Shown in pieces: positions 45,462-53,800 of a stretch of DNA of 64,000 bases. The notes beneath the pieces were generated by a model that was given only the letters and a program-made list of their open reading frames with translations, did no database searches and was not told the DNA's origin. Made by a program: the position numbers and the translations under genes. Numbering within the stretch: the first letter of the stretch is position 1; the number at the start of each line of letters is the position of its first letter. Source of the stretch: Myceligenerans pegani (lineage in GTDB: Bacteria; Actinomycetota; Actinomycetes; Actinomycetales; Cellulomonadaceae); NCBI RefSeq assembly GCF_014892515.1, contig NZ_JADBGR010000097.1, positions 1 to 64,000 of the forward strand. Direction: 5' to 3'.

Positions 45462-48400
45462 ATGCGGGTGCTGATCACCGCGCACCACGGGGTGCGCGAG
45501 GCGCTGCTGTGGCTCGAGGTCGACGAGGCGACGCCGGTGGCGGACCTCGCGGAGCGGATCGCGGCGGAGGTGGGGGCGCCCCGTGGGGCCGCCCTGTTCG
45601 TGGACGACGTCGCCGTCCCCGCGACCGCGGCCGGCGGCGAGCCCGTCCTCGCGGCCGACTCCGGCCTGCGGGACGGCGCGCGGATCACGTTCACCCCGCC
45701 GGCGGACCAGGGCGCCGGGGGCGGCGGGCCGGTGGACCTCTGCGTCACGGGCGGCCTCGGGGCCGGCGCCGTCGTGCGGCTGGGCGTGGGGGAGTCCGTC
45801 CTGCAGATCGGCCCGGACGGCCGGGTGCGCGTCGACGAGCGGCGCGAGGGCGGACTGCCCGCCGTGGCCGTCGTCGTCGCGCTGGACGGACGCGTGACGG
45901 TGCGCCGGATCCCGGAACCGCGATCGGCCGGGCAGGCCGTGCACCACGACCGCCTCGCCGAGCCGCTCGGCGAGGACGATGTCGAATGGCCGGCCGGCAC
46001 CCAGCTGCGGCTCGGCCCGAGCGTGCTCACCGTGCAGTCCGCCACGCGTGCCGACGCCGACCTGCGGCCGGGCAAGGAGCCCGGCACGCTCGACTACAAC
46101 CGGCCGCCGCGGCTCCTGCCGCCGGACCCCGCCACCCACTTCCGTCTCCCGGCCGAACCGCCGCCGCCCGCGCGCAACCCGCTGCCGTGGCTCGCCATGG
46201 CGATGCCGGCCGTGCTGGGCGTCGTGATGGCCATGGTGTTCCAGTCGCCGTACTTCCTGATGTTCGCGCTGGCCTCGCCGTTGATGGGGCTCGGCAACTG
46301 GTGGATGAACAAGCGCAACGGGAAGACGACGCACAAGGAACGCCTGCGGCAGCACGCCGAGGAGCGCGCCACCCTGGAGGCCGAGGTGCTCGACGCCGTG
46401 CGGCTCGAGCAGCACCGCCGCCGCATGTCGAGCCCCGGTGCCGGCGAACTGCGGATCATCGCGACGACCCCGACCCGCCGCCTCTGGGAACGCCGCGACA
46501 CCGACGCCGACCACCTTGCCGTCCGCTTCGGCCTGGCCGACGCGACCAGCCGCGTCGAGGTCGAGGACGCGGAGGAGCCCGAGCACCGGCGGCGCACCAA
46601 GGCCACCGTCAACGCGGTCCCCGTCACGGTGTCGCTGCGCGAGGCCGGCGTCGTCGGCATCGCCGGGCCGGGCGACTGGCCGCGCCGCCGCGCCCGCTGG
46701 ATCGTCGGCCAGCTCGGCGTCCTGCAGAGCCCCCGCGACGTCCAGGTGTACGTCCTGACCAGCCCCGAGCACGTGGCGCAGTGGACCTGGGCCGCCTGGC
46801 TGCCGCACGTGCGTCCCGGCCTCGGGCAGGACGCCGTCGCCCTGTTCGGCACCAGCACCGACACGCTCGCTGCCCGCGTCGCCGAGGTGAACGCGATCAT
46901 CACGCAGCGGCGCGCGGCCACGCAGGAGGTCGGCGGGGCCAAGGCGGGGTTCGGCCCGCAGGTCGTCGTCGTGCTCGACGGCGCCCGCCGGCTGCGTGCC
47001 CTGCCCGGCGTCGTCGCCATCCTGCGGGACGGGCCCGCCGTCGGCGTCAGCGTCGTCTGCCTCGACGGCGACGAGCAGCTCCTGCCCGAGGAGTGCACCG
47101 TCGTCGCGCAGGTGCGGCCCGACGGCGCCATGACGCTGCGCCGCCAGGACGCGGACGACCTGCGGGCCGTGACCACCGACGAGGTCGCGGACGACTGGTA
47201 CGAGCCGGTCGCGCGTGCCGTCGCCGCGGTGCACGACGTCACGGCCACCGAGGGCGCCGGGATGATCCCCGACTCCGCCCGCCTCGTCGAGGTCCTCGGG
47301 ATCGAGGACGCCGACGCCGAGCTGTTCGCCGCCCGCTGGCGCGGCATCGGAAACGCGGGCAGCACGCTGGCCACCGTCGGCGTCTCCCTCGACGGGCCGT
47401 TCGGTCTCGACCTCATCAAGGACGGTCCGCACGGGCTCGTCGGCGGCACCACCGGATCCGGCAAGTCCGAGTTCCTGCAGACCCTCGTCGCCTCGCTCGC
47501 CGTCGTCAACACGCCCGACACCATGAACTTCGTGCTGGTGGACTACAAGGGCGGCGCCGCGTTCAGCCGGTGCGAGCTCCTGCCGCACACCGTCGGCATG
47601 GTCACCGACCTCGACTCCCACCTCGTCGAACGGGCGCTGGACTCGCTGCGCGCCGAGCTCACCCACCGCGAGCACGTGCTCGCCGCGATCGGCGCCAAGG
47701 ACCTCGAGGACTACCTCGACGCCCAGAACCGCGGTCATGCCGGCCCCACCCTGCCGCGCCTGCTCATCGTCATCGACGAGTTCGCCTCCATGGCCCGCGA
47801 GCTGCCCGACTTCGTCACCGGGCTCGTCAACATCGCCCAGCGCGGCCGCTCCCTCGGCATCCATCTCATCCTGGCCACCCAGCGGCCGTCCGGCGTCGTC
47901 TCGCCGGAGATCCGCGCCAACACCAACCTGCGCGTCGCGCTGCGCATGACCGACAAGAGCGAGTCCCAGGACGTCATCGACGCCCCGGACGCCTCGGAGA
48001 TCACCAAGTCCCAGCCCGGACGCGCCTATGCGCGACTCGGCGCGTCGTCGGTCGTGCCGTTCCAGTCCGCCCGGGTCGGCGGGCGCCGGCTCACGCGGGC
48101 CGACGTCGTCGCGGTGCCGCCCCCGTTCGCCGGCCGGGTCGCCGTGGCCGAGCTCGGCAACCCGGCCCCGAGACCCCGCAGGACCGAACGGCGGCAGGAG
48201 GTCGAGACCGACCTGGCCGCGCTCGTCGACACCCTCCGCGCCGCCGCGCGCGACGGCGGCTGGGCCGAACCCCGCAAACCCTGGCTCCCGCCGCTGCCCG
48301 GACTGCTCCCGCTCGCGGGGATCGCCCAGCCGGCGAACCCGTCGGCGTTCGCGTGGGCCCTCGAGGACGAGCCCGGCCGGCAGCGGCAGGGACCCGCCGA

Positions 48401-49862
48401 GATCGACCTCGACGAGTTCGGGCACCGGTACGTCGTCGGTGCCGCCGGAACCGGCCGGTCCACCGCCCTGCGCACGACGGCGTTCGCGGCCGCGACGGCC
48501 ATGTCCGTGCGCGATCTGCACCTCTACGCGCTCGACTGCGGCAACGGCGCGCTCGCCGTGCTGGACGAGCTGCCGCACACGGGCGCCGTCGTGCAACGCG
48601 GGCAGGCGGACCGGGCCAGCCGGCTCCTCACGCGCCTGCGGGCAGAGCTGGGCCGGCGTCAGCAGGTGCTCGCCGCCGGCAACTTCGCCAACGTCACCGA
48701 GCAGCGGGAGACGGCGGACCCGGCCGACCGCCTGCCGCGCGCGCTCGTGCTGATCGACCGGTGGGACAGCTTCCTGACCACGTACGGCGACGCCGACGGC
48801 GGGGCGCTCCTCGACATCGTCACCGAGCTGATGCGCGACGGCGCCAGCGCCGGCATCCACCTGATCATCTCCGGCGACCGCGCGCTGCTCACCGGCCGGA
48901 TGAGCACGCTCACCGACGACGTCGTCGTGCTGCGGCTCACCGACCGGATGGACTACGGCATGGCCGGGATCAACCACAAGAAGCTGCCGGAGGAGGTGCC
49001 GCCGGGCCGCGCCTACCGCGGCGGCAGCGGGACGGAGACGCAGATCGCGATCCTGGGCGACGACCCCTCGGGGCGGGCGCAGAGCGCGGCGGCGCGCGCG
49101 GCGGCCGCGCGCGTCCGGGAACGCGAGGTCGTGGCTCCCGGTACGGGGCCGTTCCGGGTGGACGACCTGCCGTCGACCATCACGGTCGACGCCGCCTACC
49201 GGTACGCCGGGCCGGAGGCGGCCTCGCCGATGTGGGCGCTGCTCGGGGTGGGCGGCGACGACCTGACCGCGTTCGGGATGGACCTGGCCGGCGACGCGCC
49301 GTCGTTCATCGTGGGCGGCCCGGCGCGGTCCGGCCGCTCCACGATGCTCGCCGTCATGGCGGAGTCGCTGCTGCGCGGCGGGACCGAGCTGGTGGTCGCG
49401 GCGCCACGGCCGAGCCCGCTGCGCGACCTCGCCGGGCGCGACGGGGTGCGGACCGTGCTCACGGACCCCGAGGCGCTGACCGAGGAGGCGCTCGCGCCCC
49501 ACCTGGAGCCGGACGGCGCCCCCGTGGTCCTCCTGGTGGACGACGCGGAACTGGTGGCGGACTGCCCGGCCAAGGGCTGGCTGCGCTCGTGGTTCCGCAC
49601 GGCGGGCGACCACCGGCGCGCGCTCGTGCTCGGCGGGGAGGCGTCCGAGGTGGCGAGCGGGTTCTCCGGGTGGCAGGTCGACGCGAAGAAGAACCGGCGC
49701 GGCGCGCTGCTCAGCCCGCAGGACCGGTTCGACGGCGACCTGGTGGGCGCGAGCCTGCCCCGCTCGGCGGTGTCGAGCCAGGTGGCGCCGGGCAAGGCGC
49801 TCGTCCACCTGGGCTCGGGAGACCTGACGACGGTGCTGGTCCCGACGGCGCCAGGGACCTGA
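45462..49862 (+). CDS. EssC/EccC-like FtsK-SpoIIIE ATPase of T7SS
   Basis: A 1466-residue membrane ATPase, the motor of a type VII secretion system. Residues 1-80 look like a ubiquitin/YukD-like domain (VLITAHHGVREALLWLEVDE), 90-150 like an FHA domain, then two membrane helices at about 245-285 (WLAMAMPAVLGVVMAMVFQ and the next). Three FtsK domains follow: D1 with Walker A GGTTGSGKSEF (about residue 662) and Walker B LLIVIDEFASM; D2 with GAAGTGRST (about 992); D3 with GGPARSGRST (about 1285). D2 and D3 have Arg in place of the Walker Lys. It begins one base after the previous stop and closes the locus. No eccB, eccD, eccE or mycosin gene is present. Confidence 0.9.
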   Translation: MRVLITAHHGVREALLWLEVDEATPVADLAERIAAEVGAPRGAALFVDDVAVPATAAGGEPVLAADSGLRDGARITFTPPADQGAGGGGPVDLCVTGGLGAGAVVRLGVGESVLQIGPDGRVRVDERREGGLPAVAVVVALDGRVTVRRIPEPRSAGQAVHHDRLAEPLGEDDVEWPAGTQLRLGPSVLTVQSATRADADLRPGKEPGTLDYNRPPRLLPPDPATHFRLPAEPPPPARNPLPWLAMAMPAVLGVVMAMVFQSPYFLMFALASPLMGLGNWWMNKRNGKTTHKERLRQHAEERATLEAEVLDAVRLEQHRRRMSSPGAGELRIIATTPTRRLWERRDTDADHLAVRFGLADATSRVEVEDAEEPEHRRRTKATVNAVPVTVSLREAGVVGIAGPGDWPRRRARWIVGQLGVLQSPRDVQVYVLTSPEHVAQWTWAAWLPHVRPGLGQDAVALFGTSTDTLAARVAEVNAIITQRRAATQEVGGAKAGFGPQVVVVLDGARRLRALPGVVAILRDGPAVGVSVVCLDGDEQLLPEECTVVAQVRPDGAMTLRRQDADDLRAVTTDEVADDWYEPVARAVAAVHDVTATEGAGMIPDSARLVEVLGIEDADAELFAARWRGIGNAGSTLATVGVSLDGPFGLDLIKDGPHGLVGGTTGSGKSEFLQTLVASLAVVNTPDTMNFVLVDYKGGAAFSRCELLPHTVGMVTDLDSHLVERALDSLRAELTHREHVLAAIGAKDLEDYLDAQNRGHAGPTLPRLLIVIDEFASMARELPDFVTGLVNIAQRGRSLGIHLILATQRPSGVVSPEIRANTNLRVALRMTDKSESQDVIDAPDASEITKSQPGRAYARLGASSVVPFQSARVGGRRLTRADVVAVPPPFAGRVAVAELGNPAPRPRRTERRQEVETDLAALVDTLRAAARDGGWAEPRKPWLPPLPGLLPLAGIAQPANPSAFAWALEDEPGRQRQGPAEIDLDEFGHRYVVGAAGTGRSTALRTTAFAAATAMSVRDLHLYALDCGNGALAVLDELPHTGAVVQRGQADRASRLLTRLRAELGRRQQVLAAGNFANVTEQRETADPADRLPRALVLIDRWDSFLTTYGDADGGALLDIVTELMRDGASAGIHLIISGDRALLTGRMSTLTDDVVVLRLTDRMDYGMAGINHKKLPEEVPPGRAYRGGSGTETQIAILGDDPSGRAQSAAARAAAARVREREVVAPGTGPFRVDDLPSTITVDAAYRYAGPEAASPMWALLGVGGDDLTAFGMDLAGDAPSFIVGGPARSGRSTMLAVMAESLLRGGTELVVAAPRPSPLRDLAGRDGVRTVLTDPEALTEEALAPHLEPDGAPVVLLVDDAELVADCPAKGWLRSWFRTAGDHRRALVLGGEASEVASGFSGWQVDAKKNRRGALLSPQDRFDGDLVGASLPRSAVSSQVAPGKALVHLGSGDLTTVLVPTAPGT

Positions 49863-50049
49863 CGCGGGGCGGGGTTCGGAGGATGTGTGGTCGGGGGTTT
49901 TCGACCTTCTGCACTGAATCTGGGTCTTGAGTCCGCTCGCGCGATGGCCTGCGCCTGCTGCCCCAGAGCCCCTGGACCCACGCAGGCCCCCGGACCGGGT
50001 ACTACGGGCCGGATCAGAGGCACGCGGCAGCGCTGAGTGCTGCGCACCG

Positions 50050-50673
50050 GTGGAGTGGAACATCGGGGTTCCTCCGGCGCTCGGCCTGTTCCTGATCGTG
50101 CAGCTCGTACAGCTGGTGCTCGCCCCGGGTACCGGCCTCGACCCTGCGCTACCACGAGGCCGAGGGCCTGCTGCCCGCCACCCGCGCAGACGAAGGGTAC
50201 CGCCCGTACGCTGGACCGGCTCGCGTTCGTCGCCCAGGCCAAGCACCTGGACCTGCCCCTACCGCGGTGCGTGACCTGGTCACGTGTGGGAATCCGAACC
50301 CTGCCACACGGTGCGGGCCACCTACCGGCCGATGCTCGCCGAACGTATCCAGGAGACCGCCGAACGACTCACCCCCCTACGCGCCCTGCGCGACACCCTG
50401 ACCACCGCCGTCGCGCACTTGGACACTCTGCCCGACCGCGAAGAGCCCTGTGACGCGTCGTGCGCGCTCCTGAATGGACCCCGCCGCCAGCTACGCCTCG
50501 TGACGCAATCGGCGACCACCGGGGCTGCTCCGGTCGCGTGCACGCTGAACGGCACCGACTACACCGACTACACCGAACGCATCGCCGCGCCCTTGCTCGC
50601 TGACTTCCGAGCAGCCTTCTCCGCCACATGCAACCCAGGGGTTGCAATTAGTCGACGACTGTGTGATGGTTGA
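50050..50673 (+). pseudogene. Decayed MerR-family regulator
   Basis: Fragments of one MerR regulator occur in order in all three frames: VEWNIG at 50050, STLRYHEAEGLLPATRADEGY at about 50137, LDRLAFVAQAKHLDLPLP at about 50210 and, in the last frame, WESEPCHTVRATYRPMLAERI and ETAERLTPLRALRDTL up to EEPCDASCALL. At least three frameshifts and a disrupted segment after the start show it is not functional. The Cys residues recall metal-sensing members. It lies just upstream of the MFS operon and may once have controlled it. Confidence 0.72.
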
Positions 50674-50693
50674 ATGCAACTAACGGGTTGCAT
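50628..50693 (+). promoter_or_regulatory. Paired ATGCAAC-N6-GTTGCA operators
   Basis: Two copies of the same inverted repeat, ATGCAAC-N6-GTTGCA, at 50628-50646 and 50674-50693, 46 bp apart, precede the MFS gene. The second sits between possible -35 TTGAAT (50670) and -10 TATCTA (50693) hexamers, where binding would block transcription. Likely binders are the ArsR protein of the operon or the lost MerR-type regulator. Confidence 0.6.
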
Positions 50694-50708
50694 ATCTAGG
50701 AGGTCCCG

Positions 50709-51944
50709 ATGTCTGACCGACGGAGTTCCGCAGGAGGTCGTTCACCAGCGGCCATCGTCCTGGGCGTCCTGTTCACGGGGACGTTCGTGATGGGGTGTGC
50801 CGAGATGCTGGTGGCGGGCATGCTCGACCTGATGTCCGCAGACCTGGCCGTCCCGTTGTCAGCGGTGGGCGCGCTGGTCTCGGCGAATGCGATCGGGATC
50901 GCACTCGGCGGGCCGCTGCTGACGTTCGTGACCGCCCGGCTCGACCGGCGGCCGGTGCTGCTGGCCGCTCTGGCCGTGTTCACCGGGTTGAACCTGCTAC
51001 CCGCCCTCGGCGCCGGTCTGGAGACCTTCATCGCGGCCCGCGTCGTGATCGGCGCCGTGGAGGGACTGTTCATCGCAGCGGCGATCACCACGGCGACCTC
51101 GATCGTCCCGCGGGAACGGGTCGGCCGGGCAATGGCGGTCGTGATCTCCGGGTTCGCCGTCTCCGGAGCGGTAGGGATGCCACTGGGCCGCCTGCTGGGC
51201 GAAGCGGTGGGGTGGCGGGTGTCGTTCCTCGCCCTCGTCCTGGCAGCCACCACCGCTCTCCTGGTCGCCCTGCTCGCGGTGCCCCGCGTACCGGCCGAGG
51301 CCGAGGTCCGGATGCTGGGTCAGCTGCGGTTCGCACTCCACCCACGCGTGCTCGCGGTGCTCGCCGTGGGCGTCCTGCTGTTCGCCGGCACTTCGGCCGC
51401 GCAGACCTATCTCGTCCCGTTCCTGGGCACCGTGGCCGGGATCTCCGGACCATGGGTCGGGGTATGCCTGATGGGCTTCGGCATCGCCGCGGCGATCGGC
51501 TCGTTCGCAGGCGGCAGGTTCGCCGACACCGGAGCCCCACGCGCCCTGGCCCTCGGCACCCTGGCCGTCGCCGCCTCGCTGACCCTGCTCGTCCTGTGGG
51601 GAGCGAACCCTGTGGTCGCGGTGGTTGCCCTGCTCGGTCTCGGCATGTGCGGCGCGGGCATCACGAGCCCCTGGCAGCACCGCGTCGAACACCTCGCCGG
51701 CCCCGGCGCCATTCTTGCCGCGTCGCTGCCTGCGTCGGCCGGGAACCTCGGCGACGCCATCGGAGCCTTCGCGGGAGGGCAAGCGGTCGACATCGGTGAC
51801 GTCCCCGCGGCGATCGTCGTCGCCGCGACGCTCGCCACCGCGTCCATCGCCGCCGCGATCGCCAGCCGCTCACTGCGCCCCGTGCACTCATCGCATGCGG
51901 CCGAACCCCAGGAACCTCGACCCGAACCTGCCACCGCCCCCTGA
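50709..51944 (+). CDS. MFS transporter (Cml/AraJ-like efflux)
   Basis: A 411-residue major facilitator with twelve predicted helices and the DHA1-type motifs: GTFVMGCAEMLVAGML in helix 1, the motif-A loop LDRRPVLL, and GVGMPLGRLLG-like GAVGMPLGRLL in helix 5. These point to drug or sugar efflux of the Cml/AraJ group. The ATG has a strong AGGAGG 5 bp upstream. It is the first gene of an operon with an SRPBCC protein and an ArsR regulator, suggesting export of a toxic compound under ArsR control. The C-terminal 25 residues are hydrophilic. Confidence 0.9.
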   Translation: MSDRRSSAGGRSPAAIVLGVLFTGTFVMGCAEMLVAGMLDLMSADLAVPLSAVGALVSANAIGIALGGPLLTFVTARLDRRPVLLAALAVFTGLNLLPALGAGLETFIAARVVIGAVEGLFIAAAITTATSIVPRERVGRAMAVVISGFAVSGAVGMPLGRLLGEAVGWRVSFLALVLAATTALLVALLAVPRVPAEAEVRMLGQLRFALHPRVLAVLAVGVLLFAGTSAAQTYLVPFLGTVAGISGPWVGVCLMGFGIAAAIGSFAGGRFADTGAPRALALGTLAVAASLTLLVLWGANPVVAVVALLGLGMCGAGITSPWQHRVEHLAGPGAILAASLPASAGNLGDAIGAFAGGQAVDIGDVPAAIVVAATLATASIAAAIASRSLRPVHSSHAAEPQEPRPEPATAP

Positions 51945-51973
51945 CCAGCGACACACAAGAGACGGAGACAATC

Positions 51974-52447
51974 ATGGAGAACACGCGCAACCCCCAGGCA
52001 GTGATCGACATCGACACCTTCACCGTGCGACGCACGATCCTCATCTACGCGTCCCTGGAGAAGGTCTGGCGCACCGTCACCGAACCCGAGCTGATCTCGC
52101 AGTGGTTCGGCCAGGTCACCCTCACCGGTTCCGGCACCGGTGCCGTCGGCACGATCGGCTGGCTGGGCGAGCGTCGGGTGCCGATCAGGGTCGAGACCTT
52201 CGAACCTCCGCGGGAGGTCTCCTACCGCTGGTGCAACGAGGAAGGCCCGCTGTCGGACACCGTCGACGACGAGCGCGCGACGGTCTTCACCTTCACACTC
52301 GAAGCGATCTCCGGCGGCACCCGGCTCACGGTCGTCGAGACCGGCTTTGAGCACACCAGCAACCCGGAACAACTCATGACCGACCACCGGGGCGGGTGGG
52401 ACGGGGAACTCGACAAGCTCGTCGCCCTGCTCGAGGACCACGGATGA
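51974..52447 (+). CDS. SRPBCC/AHSA1-domain protein
   Basis: A 157-residue START-like protein of the Aha1/SRPBCC group with the usual opening VRRTILIYASLEKVWRTVTEPELISQWFG and a hydrophobic cavity built from the following strands. The pairing of an SRPBCC protein with an ArsR regulator, here with a 4-bp overlap, is common in actinomycetes; the protein may bind a small ligand. It is the second gene of the MFS operon, 29 bp after it. The ligand is unknown. Confidence 0.9.
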   Translation: MENTRNPQAVIDIDTFTVRRTILIYASLEKVWRTVTEPELISQWFGQVTLTGSGTGAVGTIGWLGERRVPIRVETFEPPREVSYRWCNEEGPLSDTVDDERATVFTFTLEAISGGTRLTVVETGFEHTSNPEQLMTDHRGGWDGELDKLVALLEDHG

Positions 52448-52776
52448 GCGGCGCAACGCCGCCGGACGGAACCCTGATCGCCATGTGCAGCGCCCTGGCC
52501 GACGAGACCCGGTGGAGCATCCTGACCGCCCTCGGCCAGGGCGACGCCTCAGCGTCCGCCCTGGCCCGGCACCTACCCGTCACACGGCAGGCCATCGCGA
52601 AACACCTCGCTGTCCTGCACGACGTCGGCCTCGTGGAGACCGTGCACGTCGGCCGCGAGGTGCGGTACCACGTCATCGGGGCCGAGCTCAGCGCCATGGC
52701 CCGCCACCTCGACGCTATCGGCACCGCATGGGACCAGCGCCTGTCCGCCATCAAGCACATCGCCGAGAACCTCTGA
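52444..52776 (+). CDS. ArsR-family transcriptional regulator
   Basis: A 110-residue winged-helix repressor of the ArsR family. The recognition helix is in SASALARHLPVTRQAIAKHLAVLHDVGLVE, followed by the wing VGREVRYHVIG. The metal-binding ELCV box of classical ArsR proteins is absent, so it probably responds to an organic ligand, like the SRPBCC-linked subgroup. Start ATG overlaps the SRPBCC stop by 4 bp. It may bind the paired ATGCAAC-N6-GTTGCA sites upstream of the MFS gene. Confidence 0.92.
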   Translation: MSGATPPDGTLIAMCSALADETRWSILTALGQGDASASALARHLPVTRQAIAKHLAVLHDVGLVETVHVGREVRYHVIGAELSAMARHLDAIGTAWDQRLSAIKHIAENL

Positions 52777-52789
52777 CACACCCACCTCC

Positions 52790-53549
52790 GGCATGTTGCT
52801 GGGTCGGCCACGTAGTGGGCACAGTCGGGTCTGCTGCAGGTAGGTGTGGCGAGACAGGCGCATCTGGAGCTGGTCGACGTTGATCCGCCGCTCGCCGAGG
52901 TCCACGCCGGGGATCCCCACGCATGGGTACCGGCCCGCCTGCTCGGTCGAGCTGCCGACCCGGCCCCGGAGTACCTCTGTGGCCAGGTCCCGCAACCACG
53001 GCGGGGTGATGTCACCCAGACGCATCGCGCTGTTGGTCAACGAGCCCGGCTTGACGACGGCGACCTGACCTCGTCCCGCCACCACTCCGCGACCGGATCG
53101 GCGCCCGCTAGCTCCAACCGGTTCACCCACCGCCGCAGCATCGGGCCAGCCAGGCGCGGCATCGCCGTCGTGTCGATCTCGGTGAGGCCGCTAGCTTCGC
53201 ACGCCCGTTGGCCAGTGCCCACGCGCTACTGCTTGATGTGCACGCACCGCAATGCGATCGTCGAGGCGGCGCGGCGCCGTGGATCACCCGGCAACGCGCG
53301 CACCACGCTCGCCAGGCCCAGCTCCTTGGGCACCGACTGCAAGTCCGTGACGAACAATGCGAGCTGGCGGGCGTCGCACGAGGTCGGGTCGACGCTCTTG
53401 AGCGTGCACCAGTCCCACCACCAGGCCAGGGAGTCCGCCAGGCCGAGTACACCAACGCGTCCTCGCGGCCTGCCACGCTTCGAACCTAGAACGCGCGGCT
53501 CACTCACGTGTGCGACACGCCGACGACTCCCATTGCAGGCGCCAGGCAT
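52790..53549 (-). pseudogene. Recombinase (integrase-like) remnant
   Basis: The minus strand carries broken pieces that look like one site-specific recombinase: a SAM-like N-terminal part (VLGLADSLAWWWDWCTLKSVDPTS and DARQLALFVTDLQSVPK) ending in a stop at 53226, then PRLAGPMLRRWVNRLELAG and, near 52960, ITPPWLRDLATEVLRGRVGSS and VDQLQMRLSRH. Stops and frame changes break it. It marks the right side of the accessory patch. The assignment to the tyrosine recombinase group is tentative, because no catalytic Arg-His-Tyr set could be placed. Confidence 0.42.
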
Positions 53550-53621
53550 AGCCCCGTGTGCCTACGTGTGCGACCCCCTGCGGAGAGGAGTACGGAGAGC
53601 CCCCGACCACACGAGCACAAC

Positions 53622-53654
53622 GGGAACGGAGAGGCTTGCCCTCCGTTCCCTTTT
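53622..53654 (+). terminator. Intrinsic terminator or attenuator upstream of helR
   Basis: GGGAACGGAG (53622-53631) pairs perfectly with CTCCGTTCCC (53641-53650), 9-base loop, followed by TTTT. It insulates helR from read-through. Confidence 0.7.
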
Positions 53655-53665
53655 CAACGTATAGC
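53636..53665 (+). promoter_or_regulatory. Probable helR promoter
   Basis: TTGCCC (53636-53641), 18 bases, then TATAGC (53660-53665). The predicted start of transcription falls at about 53672, at the edge of the rifamycin-associated element. The -35 box overlaps the terminator stem. Confidence 0.5.
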
Positions 53666-53670
53666 GCACA

Positions 53671-53693
53671 GGGGGTCTTGCGGCAAGGCCCCC
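53671..53693 (+). promoter_or_regulatory. Rifamycin-associated element (RAE)
   Basis: A 23-bp near-perfect palindrome with arms GGGGGTCTTGC and GCAAGGCCCCC (one mismatch) around a central G. It agrees with the rifamycin-associated element of actinomycetes (core CTTGCGGCAAG with G and C flanks), which stands before rifamycin-inducible genes such as rph, rox and helR. It lies 108 bp before the helR start codon. Confidence 0.85.
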
Positions 53694-53800
53694 CTCCTGC
53701 CGCACAGTGGTGCACCCGAGCCACGGTCCCGCCCGCCACGGACCTGGCGGGAATCCCGCACCCATGCCCCGACCGGGGCACGAGCGACCGGAGCGCGCAC

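Noticed and set aside
49863-50049. Possible small gene or insertion-sequence remnant after the T7SS ATPase
   Set aside because: No frame with a ribosome site and recognisable product, and no inverted ends were seen.
45369-50246. A 1625-codon open frame on the minus strand across the T7SS ATPase gene
   Set aside because: It is the shadow of a high-GC gene. The plus-strand product has clear FtsK domains, while this frame gives only Arg/Gly/Pro/His-rich sequence.
52846-53664. A 272-codon plus-strand frame in the accessory patch
   Set aside because: Its translation has no recognisable domain, and the minus strand carries recombinase-like fragments instead.
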